This document shows positions 16,439 to 23,544 of a stretch of DNA of 25,739 nucleotides, piece by piece. The translations under genes were made by a program, and so were the position numbers. The stretch is from assembly GCA_947254205.1 (NCBI GenBank), contig CAMYCE010000023.1, positions 1 to 25,739 of the forward strand, given 5' to 3'. The stretch's first letter is position 1, and every line of letters begins with the position of its first letter. The notes beneath the pieces are model-generated. The model was not told the DNA's origin. It saw nothing but the letters and a program-made list of their open reading frames with translations, and did no database searches. This DNA comes from an uncultured Prevotellaceae bacterium. Its GTDB lineage: Bacteria > Bacteroidota > Bacteroidia > Bacteroidales > Muribaculaceae.

Positions 16439-16479
16439 AAAAAATTACTTTTATTTTATCGCAATGAAAGTAACTTTTT
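16439..16479. promoter_or_regulatory. Palindrome overlapping the regulator promoter
   Basis: Arms 16439-16451 and 16467-16479 pair at 12 of 13 positions, with core TTACTTT / AAAGTAA, around a 15-nt centre. The right arm abuts the regulator's -7 box. The position suits an autoregulatory operator, though an A/T-rich dyad can also arise by chance. Confidence 0.4.
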
Positions 16480-16480
16480 G

Positions 16481-16488
16481 TATTTTTG
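16481..16488 (+). promoter_or_regulatory. Candidate -7 box for the DeoR-type regulator
   Basis: TATTTTTG matches TAnnTTTG. No clear -33 partner is found at 19-20 bp. The implied leader is about 165 nt and would contain the GC-rich hairpin and the 14-bp dyad. Confidence 0.4.
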
Positions 16489-16575
16489 TAGCACACTTAT
16501 TGCAATTCACCTCCCAACACATGGTTTTTGAGGTTAATTTTTCTAAGTTTTTTACTACGCAATAGAAACGCCCTA

Positions 16576-16627
16576 TTGGGGGCTACACGTCCCCCCCAAC
16601 TATCGCAAGCACAGCAACACCTGTTGC
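16576..16627 (+). other. Two dyads in the regulator's 5' leader
   Basis: TTGGGGG (16576-16582) pairs with CCCCCAA (16593-16599) over a 10-nt loop, a stable hairpin in otherwise AT-rich DNA. A little downstream, GCAACA-CC-TGTTGC (16614-16627) is a perfect dyad. The start codon is 33 bp past the second. They could tune translation or be binding sites. Confidence 0.4.
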
Positions 16628-16660
16628 AACTCAACTTTTAATAACAATTCTTTAAAACAA

Positions 16661-17425
16661 ATGCTCAAAAACAAGCGACACCAACTCATCTTGAACACCT
16701 TGCTCAAACAAGGTTCCATATTGGTGACCGACCTTGCCGACATGCTGCAAGTGTCGTCGGTCACGATAAGAAAAGACCTCACGCAGCTCGAAAAAGCCAA
16801 TAAACTCTACCGCAGCCATGGAAAAGCCATTTTGCTCAACCCGTTTACCAACAATCGCTCGGTCAACGAAAAAGAAAAAATGGCTGCCGAAGAGAAAAAC
16901 GCGATTGGTCGCGAAGCTGCCAAGCTCATCACCACCAACGACTCCATTATCATTGCATCGGGCACAACTGTGCATGCCTTGGCTCGCAACATCAAGCCCC
17001 AACACCGGCTCACGGCCGTCTCGGCTTCGCTGCAAGTGTCTGAAATTCTCGCCCAAAACGAAGACATCGACCTCATTCAGCTGGGGGGCATGTTGCGCCA
17101 CAGCAGCCTCTCGGTGGTGGGACAATATAGCGAAATGATACTCAAAGATTGCTCCTTCAGCAAGCTTTTCATAGGCGTTGACGGCATTGACTTCTCGTTT
17201 GGATTTTCAACAACCGACATGCGCGAGGCCGAACTCAACCAAAAGATGATGCTTGCGGCTCAAAAAACCATTGTGCTTGCCGACTCAAGCAAGTTTGGCA
17301 AACGTGGCTTTGCCAAAATTGGCAACATCGACGACATCGACCTCATCATCACCGATGCCGGCATCAACCAAACCGACATTCAAGCCCTCGAAGATTTGGG
17401 CATCGACCTCATCATTGCTCAATAA
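16661..17425 (+). CDS. DeoR-family repressor, GlpR-like
   Basis: This is a 254-residue transcriptional repressor. An N-terminal DeoR winged helix-turn-helix covers about residues 6-57 (ILNTLLKQGSILVTDLADMLQVSSVTIRKDLTQLEK). The C-terminal sugar-phosphate-sensing DeoRC domain (about 75-232) carries the usual IASGTTVHALARNI, LGGMLRHSSLSVVG, FIGVDGID and VLADSSKFGKRGF motifs. The length is exactly that of the family. It is divergent from glpABC, so glycerol 3-phosphate is the likely inducer and the glp genes the likely targets, as for E. coli GlpR. The effector is inferred from context, since DeoR proteins of this kind respond to many sugar phosphates. No terminator is obvious downstream. Confidence 0.9.
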   Translation: MLKNKRHQLILNTLLKQGSILVTDLADMLQVSSVTIRKDLTQLEKANKLYRSHGKAILLNPFTNNRSVNEKEKMAAEEKNAIGREAAKLITTNDSIIIASGTTVHALARNIKPQHRLTAVSASLQVSEILAQNEDIDLIQLGGMLRHSSLSVVGQYSEMILKDCSFSKLFIGVDGIDFSFGFSTTDMREAELNQKMMLAAQKTIVLADSSKFGKRGFAKIGNIDDIDLIITDAGINQTDIQALEDLGIDLIIAQ

Positions 17426-17564
17426 CTCAACCCACAACCTTCATCGATTAACTTTCAAATAAAATATCACAACACCCAACACAACGACCATTGTAAAAAA
17501 CAGTAAACAATACGCAATTAGCATTAATTAACAGAATTATTGCTAATTGTATAGTTTTTTTTGC

Positions 17565-17572
17565 TACATTTG
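17565..17572 (+). promoter_or_regulatory. Candidate -7 box for the large LRR gene
   Basis: TACATTTG matches TAnnTTTG, 107 bp upstream of the LRR start. TTG triplets are present at 15 and 22 bp spacing, neither ideal. It lies in the 253-bp gap after the regulator gene, which otherwise holds only AT-rich sequence. Confidence 0.45.
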
Positions 17573-17678
17573 TTCCACCTATGTTTGAGGATTCTGTTTT
17601 TAGAATAATTAAAGAATAGAAACACCAAATATATATAGCTAAACAAAAGAAGTGTATAGTATTAATTTTTAAAATAGA

Positions 17679-20393
17679 ATGACAATGGAAAAAACAAGAC
17701 ACCTTTTTCTCGTTGCGCTATTAGCTTTAATAGCAACGGCATTGCCCGCTAAAATCAATGCAGCAACAGTCGACGTTATTAACGTTTCGGCAACATCGAA
17801 CGCAAGTCAAAAAGCCGAAGTTGATTTATTGCTAAAAGTTTCGGGACCCATCACTCTCACTGGATTTACCGACAACTCCGTGCCTGCCTACAACACCAGC
17901 ACCGGAGAACTTAGGCTCAAAAAAACTATTGACCCAAAGATGCAGGGTGTGGGTAATATTGCCGGACCTGTAGAGAGCATCAAAGACGAAGGGCACACCT
18001 TGGCTTGGCTCACTGCAACCAGCAGAACGCTCAAGAGCGTTGATGTGAATGGTAGCACCAATCTGGAATCTTTAAGTTTCTACCATTGCCTTCTCCTCAA
18101 AACAATCGACTGCTCCAACACCCAAATGAGCTCCATTTATATTACGGGAGACAACAATGTTGAAACGCTCATAGCCAACAACACCCAAGCTATCGAAGCC
18201 ATGTGGCTGAGAGAGTGGTACAGTCTCAAGACTTTGAAAATGAACAATTGCGAGAATTTGATCTATTTGCCTCTTCCTATAAGAATAATGAACGCTGGCC
18301 AAATCACACCTCAAGGTTCCAGCGCACTGCCACTTGAAAAAATTGAGGTGAGCAACAACCCCAATTTATCCGGCATTGATATAGGAGGCTCAACAGGGCT
18401 CAAAGAAATCATCGCAAGCAATAACAAAATCACCAATTTAGAAATAGGTTCACTTGCCGGTCTTGAAACTTTGAACATTTCTAAGAATCCTATTGAGGGC
18501 ATTGGTCTTTCCAACGCCGTCAACCTCAAGAAACTTGAATGCGATGAAACCAATATTAGCAACTTGGGATTGAAAGATTGTCCCAATCTCAAAATTCTCA
18601 AGGCTCGCAAAATGCCCAAACTCACCACACTCGACCTTGGTGGACTCAAAAACATTGAAGATGTGGACTGTAACGAGTCGGCTGTCACCGATATTAAAGT
18701 GACCGGTTGCGACGGACTCAAAACGCTCTTTTGCGACAAGACGCCCATTAAAGCCATCAACGTTTCGGGACTCAAGGCTCTCACCAACCTAAGCCTTGCC
18801 GGGACCAAGAACCTCACCGACGTGAATGTGGCCGGTTGCTCATCGCTTGCCAACCTCGACTGCCTGGGTAGCCTCAAGCTCACACGCCTTGACATGTCGA
18901 ACTTGCCCGAACTCAAAAAAATTGAAAGCCCCGAGTGTGGTTTGAAAGAACTTATTGTTGACAACTGCCCCAAACTCACCGAAATCAACTGTAGCATCAA
19001 CGAGTTGAAAAAACTCGTGTTGCCCAAGTTGCCCTCATTGCGCATTCTCAACTGTGCTTCCAACAAAAACTTAAAGATGTTTGAAATCAAGAATTGCATC
19101 AACCTTGAAGAATTGAATTGTAGCAAAACCGAGCTGACCGATCTTAATGTTGACAACATGAAACAACTGAAAAAAGTGAACGCCAGCAACAGCCCTATTG
19201 CCACCTTCAAAGCCAAGGGTTGCCCCAAGCTTGAAAGCGTTGACTTGAATCACACCCAACTTGGCAGTCTCGACATTAGCGAGTCGAACGTGAGAGTTGC
19301 CACTGTCGACGAGAGCAAACTCAATATCATCAAGGCCAAAAACTGCAAAAAATTGACAACTTTGAGTTGCAAAGCCAACGTTAACCTCAAAGAAATTGAA
19401 CTTGCTGGCTGCACCAACCTCGAAGATCTTGATTGCGAGCGCACTGCTGTGAGAAATCTCGTGTGCAAAAACTCAAAACTCAAAAAAATATCGGTGAAAG
19501 GCTGCGACAATCTTGTGAGCATGGATTTGGATCACAACGAGTTGGGTAGTCTCAACATTGAAGAGTCTAATATTCAAGAGTTATCTATCAACGAGAACTT
19601 AATCAAGTTTATCACTTTCAAGAAATGCCCCAAGCTCAAAACGCTGAGTTGCACCCACAATGCTCAACTCACCCAGCTCAACCTCTCTGAAGCCCCTGCA
19701 ATTCAAAAGTTGAACATCGCTCACACCGGAGTGAAGCAACTCGACGTGAAAGGATTGCCCCTGCTCGAAGAACTGAACGCCGACAACACTAAGCTGATCA
19801 GTCTCGACATCACTGAATCAAACATCAGGGTAGCCACTATCAATGAGAGCCTGCTCGAGTCTATCAACTTCAAGAAATGTCCTAAACTCACAAAAGTGAG
19901 CTTCAATGGCAACGCCAAATTGATGAAAGCCAACCTTGAGGGTTGCACAAAACTGGAACACTTTGAGGGCGCCAAAAACCCGGTGAAATTCTACAACTTT
20001 AGTGGCATGGACAACCTGAGCCACGTGAGCATTTATGATTGCGACATCAATGAGGCTTCAATGAGAAAAGTTGTGGCTACACTGGTTGATCGCAAGGGCA
20101 AAGAACCCGGCTACTTCTTGGTGTTCTCTAAGCGAGTTGCCGACAAGAATGTGTTTACTCCCGAGCACATCAAAATGCTCAACAAACTCAACTGGAAATC
20201 CTATTACATTAATTTAGACGACTCAATTGTTCTCTATGAGGGTAGCATAGCGGGCGTGAATGACGTTGCTGTCGATGGAGTTGCTACAGTAAAAGCAATC
20301 TACACTCTCGATGGTCGTCGCATCTCGCGCATGCAACCTGGCATCAACATCTTGATGATGAGTGATGGCAAGACTTTGAAAGTAATGAAATAA
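17679..20393 (+). CDS. Large secreted leucine-rich-repeat protein
   Basis: This 904-residue exported protein has a signal peptide at about residues 1-28 (cleavage near INAA). A short beta-rich segment precedes a long solenoid of leucine-rich repeats (about 110-800), period roughly 20-24, pattern L-x-x-L-x-C/N-x-x-x. The last part contains three superrepeats beginning at residues 524, 618 and 702, each opening with a QLGSLDI-like strand then SESN/EESN/TESN and an FKKCPKL-type segment. A short tail (about 862-904, IYTLDGRRISRMQPGINILM) resembles C-terminal domains common on secreted Bacteroidales proteins. LRR proteins of this type often bind host or microbial surfaces. The ligand is unknown. 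An ATG two codons later is an equally good start. It converges on a second LRR gene. Confidence 0.88.
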   Translation: MTMEKTRHLFLVALLALIATALPAKINAATVDVINVSATSNASQKAEVDLLLKVSGPITLTGFTDNSVPAYNTSTGELRLKKTIDPKMQGVGNIAGPVESIKDEGHTLAWLTATSRTLKSVDVNGSTNLESLSFYHCLLLKTIDCSNTQMSSIYITGDNNVETLIANNTQAIEAMWLREWYSLKTLKMNNCENLIYLPLPIRIMNAGQITPQGSSALPLEKIEVSNNPNLSGIDIGGSTGLKEIIASNNKITNLEIGSLAGLETLNISKNPIEGIGLSNAVNLKKLECDETNISNLGLKDCPNLKILKARKMPKLTTLDLGGLKNIEDVDCNESAVTDIKVTGCDGLKTLFCDKTPIKAINVSGLKALTNLSLAGTKNLTDVNVAGCSSLANLDCLGSLKLTRLDMSNLPELKKIESPECGLKELIVDNCPKLTEINCSINELKKLVLPKLPSLRILNCASNKNLKMFEIKNCINLEELNCSKTELTDLNVDNMKQLKKVNASNSPIATFKAKGCPKLESVDLNHTQLGSLDISESNVRVATVDESKLNIIKAKNCKKLTTLSCKANVNLKEIELAGCTNLEDLDCERTAVRNLVCKNSKLKKISVKGCDNLVSMDLDHNELGSLNIEESNIQELSINENLIKFITFKKCPKLKTLSCTHNAQLTQLNLSEAPAIQKLNIAHTGVKQLDVKGLPLLEELNADNTKLISLDITESNIRVATINESLLESINFKKCPKLTKVSFNGNAKLMKANLEGCTKLEHFEGAKNPVKFYNFSGMDNLSHVSIYDCDINEASMRKVVATLVDRKGKEPGYFLVFSKRVADKNVFTPEHIKMLNKLNWKSYYINLDDSIVLYEGSIAGVNDVAVDGVATVKAIYTLDGRRISRMQPGINILMMSDGKTLKVMK

Positions 20394-20427
20394 CGGCAAA
20401 AAAAAGAGTTTTTATATGTGATTAAAC

Positions 20428-20467
20428 AAAGTTTCCTCACAGGAATCAAAACCTGTGAGGAAACTTT
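20428..20467. terminator. Shared terminator between convergent LRR genes
   Basis: A perfect 16-bp inverted repeat (20428-20443 with 20452-20467) has an 8-nt loop. The plus-strand 3' side continues into a T-rich run (TTCTTTTT); the minus-strand side has a weaker T content. It probably ends both convergent transcripts and acts best on the plus strand. Confidence 0.85.
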
Positions 20468-20516
20468 TCTTTTTAGGACATAGTGCCCTATTTGTTGTAA
20501 TCAAGTAGCGACGCTG

Positions 20517-22058
20517 TTATCGATTCAACACCTTCACAGCCATGCCTGCCACACGAGCCACGCAGGCTCCTTGAGCTGGCAATGCAACAGTGGCGTTGCC
20601 TTGAGCACCAGCTACTGCACTGGCCACCTTGCGACCTGCCATGTCGTAGAGTTCCACCACTTCGCCAACCTTGGCACCAGTCACCATCACTGTGCCGTTT
20701 TCAACTTTCACATTCACAGCAACACCAACATTTTGGGCAACACCCGAGCCTTCTTCTCCTTCATAGATTTCGGCTTTATCGTCACCACCATTGAGGTTGC
20801 ACACAAGCCAATTTTTATTGGTAGCTATTTGAGCATCGCTCTTCAACACCTTGTTTTTTTCTTGAGCAACTGTGAGGTCAACCACATAGAAAAAACCCGG
20901 CTCAGCAGGCGAGCGTTTCACGAGCGAATTAACCAATGCTGTCATCTTCTCGCCCTGAATTTGATTGACATAGCAACGCACCTCTGCCAAATTCACATTT
21001 TGGGTGAGGTCGAGCGCGGTCAACTTGTTGTAGGGGCAAGAAAGGTGGGTGAGCTTCGATTGATTGTCAAGATTGAGACTCGTCAATTCATTGGCAGCGC
21101 AATAGAGCTTGGTGAGCTTGGGGTTTTTCGACAAGTCGAGCGATGTGAGGGCACAAGTGTCGATGGTGAGGTCGGTCAAGTTGGAGAGATGGCTCAAGTC
21201 GATAGTGCCACCTTCAAAGGGGTTGTTGCGACAGTCCATCTCGTCGAGCTGAGTCTGCTTGGTGAGTTGCAAGCCCTTCAACTTGTTGCCATAGCAATAC
21301 AAAATTTTCAAGCGAGTGCAAGCATCAAGGTCGAGCGTGATGAGCTGGTTGTTGGAGCAACCCAATTCAATCAGCTTGCCATTGTTCTTGAGGTTTAAAT
21401 TGGTGAGTTGGTTGCTACCGCAAAACAGAGCCAAGAGTGCAGTGTTTTTGGTCACATCAAGAGTTTTCAACTGGTTGACATTGCAAAACAAGAGTGCCAG
21501 TGCAGTGTTGTTGTCGAGCTTGAGCTCGCTCAAGCTATTGTTGTTGCAATAGAGCCTGCGCAACTTGGTGCACGACGACAAGTCGAGCGACTTGAGCTTG
21601 TTGCCATAGCAATACAAGCCATCAAGTGCCACTGCACCATTGAGGTTGATCGACTCAAGAGTTGAGTTGCTGCAGTTGAGGTAGCGCAATTTGGCATTCT
21701 TCGACACATCAAGCGTTTTCAACCGGTTGCCATAGCAATACAGGCGGCCCAACGTGGGAGCTTGAGTCACATCAATCTCGGTGAGCTGAATGTTGTAGCA
21801 CCACAACGAGTCCATGTCGCCATCAATGGTGATTTTTGAGTCTTTGAGCTCATATTCAATTTCTTTGCCTTTCACATAGTCACCCGGGTTGGTCACACCG
21901 CCAATGGTGATGGCACCAGCAGCATCGACACGCAATTTAATTTTTGCCCCGGGAGCTACCTTGGTAGTCATCGACACATGTGAAACAGCCCACGCCTGTG
22001 TGGTGGGCAAGGCTATTGCAAGTAGCAACAGCCCAATGAAAAGGGTAAACTTCTTCAT
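20517..22058 (-). CDS. Secreted LRR protein with cysteine column and C-terminal sorting-like domain
   Basis: This 513-residue exported protein has a signal peptide at residues 1-24 (cleavage near AWA). About fourteen repeats of 21 residues span roughly 85-370, pattern L-x-x-L-x-C-x-x-N-x-L-x-x-L-D-L. Thirteen of these have cysteine where most LRRs place a third leucine or similar residue. After the solenoid comes an alpha/beta linker (to about 430) and a tail (about 440-513: VNVKVENGTVMVTG, VELYDMAGRKVASAV, then a VKVLNR end). This tail looks like a type 9 secretion C-terminal domain, although the last residues depart from the classic lysine-rich end. It is related in style to the adjacent convergent LRR gene. 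Surface display or secretion with a binding role is likely; the ligand is unknown. Confidence 0.88.
   Translation of the reverse strand: MKKFTLFIGLLLLAIALPTTQAWAVSHVSMTTKVAPGAKIKLRVDAAGAITIGGVTNPGDYVKGKEIEYELKDSKITIDGDMDSLWCYNIQLTEIDVTQAPTLGRLYCYGNRLKTLDVSKNAKLRYLNCSNSTLESINLNGAVALDGLYCYGNKLKSLDLSSCTKLRRLYCNNNSLSELKLDNNTALALLFCNVNQLKTLDVTKNTALLALFCGSNQLTNLNLKNNGKLIELGCSNNQLITLDLDACTRLKILYCYGNKLKGLQLTKQTQLDEMDCRNNPFEGGTIDLSHLSNLTDLTIDTCALTSLDLSKNPKLTKLYCAANELTSLNLDNQSKLTHLSCPYNKLTALDLTQNVNLAEVRCYVNQIQGEKMTALVNSLVKRSPAEPGFFYVVDLTVAQEKNKVLKSDAQIATNKNWLVCNLNGGDDKAEIYEGEEGSGVAQNVGVAVNVKVENGTVMVTGAKVGEVVELYDMAGRKVASAVAGAQGNATVALPAQGACVARVAGMAVKVLNR
21285..21741 (-). repeat. DNA-level repeats inside the LRR gene
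   Basis: The same 16-nt stretch, coding for the YCYGN part of the repeat, is found unchanged at 21285-21300, 21600-21615 and 21726-21741. Identity at third codon positions suggests recent duplication or gene conversion among LRR units. Neighbouring units have diverged more. Confidence 0.7.
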
Positions 22059-22359
22059 GTTCTTCAGTTTGTTTTTTTAAGTTTGTTAAAATTTGGAGAT
22101 AATGCAACATCGTGCTAAGATAAACACAAATCATCAAATCACAAAAACCTCCCACCTAATATCATTGAAAATTAACAGAACAATCCCAAATGGGGAATAC
22201 GCCATAAAACGGCAACGTGTTAAAAATCATGGCAAAGGTAACGTTTTCGGCAAAAAAGCGTTACCTTTGTATTCCTAACTGTAAAATTCACTTTTTAGGG
22301 AAATTACGACCCACTTTTTTCCACTACAACACAATCAATATTGCACACATCACATAATA
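22059..22359. other. Divergent LRR / rlmN intergenic region
   Basis: This 301-bp AT-rich gap contains no gene. Its notable content is the symmetrical pair of promoter boxes at 22233-22269. The rest I cannot assign. Confidence 0.5.
22233..22269. promoter_or_regulatory. Symmetrical divergent promoter pair
   Basis: An 11-bp perfect inverted repeat (22233-22243 with 22259-22269) is separated by 15 bp. Each arm contains a full TACCTTTG -7 box, one facing left toward the LRR gene and one facing right toward rlmN. The two polymerase sites would overlap, so the two genes may compete or be jointly bound by one dimeric factor. Clear -33 boxes are not visible. Confidence 0.5.
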
Positions 22360-23463
22360 ATGGAAGTTAAAACAAAACAACTCAAGCCACTGGCCGGCAT
22401 GACGCTCTATGAACTGCAACGCGTGACCGAGTCGCTGGGCATGCCCAAGTTCACAGCCAAGCAACTTGCCGATTGGCTATATGTGAAGCGCGTGTCGACC
22501 TTTGAAGAGATGCTCAACATTTCCAAAAGCAACCGCCAGCGACTTCAAGAAAAATATTGCGTGGGGCTCTATGGCCCCAAAAGCGCACAGCGCAGCGAAG
22601 ACGGCACCGTGAAATTCCTCTTTGCCGCAGGCGATGGCAAAGAGGTTGAAAGCGTGTATATCCCCGACGACGACCGCGCCACATTGTGCATTTCGAGTCA
22701 AAAGGGGTGCCGCATGAATTGCTACTTTTGCATGACCGGTCGCCAAGGTTTTCATGGCAACCTCACTGCCAATCAAATCATCAATCAAGTGCTGAGCGTG
22801 CCCGAAACCCACTCCCTCACCAATGTGGTGTTTATGGGCATGGGTGAGCCACTCGATAACGTTGATGCCGTGATCAAAGCCATCGAAATCATGACTGCCC
22901 CGTGGGGACTTGCATGGAGCCCCAAGCGCATCACCGTGTCGACCGTGGGCGTGAAACCTGCACTGCGCCAACTCGTAGAAGAAACCCAAGTGCACATCGC
23001 AGTGAGCGTGCACAATGCCATCGAAAGCGAGCGTCAGTCGATGATGCCCATTGAGCGAGCTTTTGCCATTAAAGAGGTGATGGAAATGCTGGGCGAATAT
23101 GACTTTGCCCACCAACGTCGCCTCTCGATTGAATATATCATGTGGCAATGGCTAAACGACGACATCAAGCACGCCGAGGCTTTGCGCGAAATCATTCCCA
23201 ACGAGCATGTGCGCGTGAATCTCATACGCTACCACATGATTCCCAACACGCCCAAGTTGCGCACCAGTAGCGACGAGCGCATGGCGCAATTTCGCGACTA
23301 TCTCAATGGCAAAGGCATCACCTGCACCATTAGGCGCAGTCGTGGCGAGGACATTGCCGCCGCCTGTGGCATGCTCGCCGGCAAGGTGAAAGATGCCGAG
23401 GCACAACCCAAGCCTGCCCCTGCCCGTGGCGAGAAACCACACGCCAAGGGGGGCAGGCGATGA
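22360..23463 (+). CDS. rlmN: Dual-specificity RNA methyltransferase RlmN
   Basis: RlmN is a radical-SAM enzyme that methylates C2 of adenosine 2503 in 23S rRNA and of adenosine 37 in some tRNAs. This 367-residue protein has the [4Fe-4S] cysteines C117, C121 and C124 (GCRMNCYFC). The two methyl-transfer cysteines are C110 (ATLC, seven residues before the cluster as in E. coli) and C336 (DIAAACGMLAG). Other hallmarks are VVFMGMGEPLDN, RITVSTVGV, IAVSVHNA and LIRYHMIPNTP. A basic proline/lysine-rich tail (345-367) extends beyond the family core. The gene is followed after 81 bp, in the same direction and without a terminator, by the endonuclease gene, so read-through is possible. Confidence 0.96.
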   Translation: MEVKTKQLKPLAGMTLYELQRVTESLGMPKFTAKQLADWLYVKRVSTFEEMLNISKSNRQRLQEKYCVGLYGPKSAQRSEDGTVKFLFAAGDGKEVESVYIPDDDRATLCISSQKGCRMNCYFCMTGRQGFHGNLTANQIINQVLSVPETHSLTNVVFMGMGEPLDNVDAVIKAIEIMTAPWGLAWSPKRITVSTVGVKPALRQLVEETQVHIAVSVHNAIESERQSMMPIERAFAIKEVMEMLGEYDFAHQRRLSIEYIMWQWLNDDIKHAEALREIIPNEHVRVNLIRYHMIPNTPKLRTSSDERMAQFRDYLNGKGITCTIRRSRGEDIAAACGMLAGKVKDAEAQPKPAPARGEKPHAKGGRR

Positions 23464-23544
23464 GCACACCCACACACTTTGGGGCTTTTAAAAACAAATT
23501 CAATAAACCAACAAATATTTTTTATTAAACACCTCTTTGTACTA

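Larger units (their letters stand above)
16264..16660. other. glpA-glpR divergent control region
   Basis: This 397-bp gap without genes carries a good minus-strand promoter for glpABC (16397-16427), a plus-strand -7 box for the regulator (16481-16488) and a long imperfect palindrome between them (16439-16479). Direct TTTCG elements lie between the glpA promoter and gene. In the regulator's leader there is a GC-rich hairpin (16576-16599) and a 14-bp dyad (16614-16627). The concentration of symmetrical and repeated elements fits a DeoR-type repressor controlling both directions. Confidence 0.6.

Noticed and set aside
20517..22058. Tandem LRR repeats as a CRISPR-like or minisatellite array
   Set aside because: The repeats are coding, 63 bp in period, diverged between units and in frame with a signal-peptide protein, so they are explained by the LRR solenoid.
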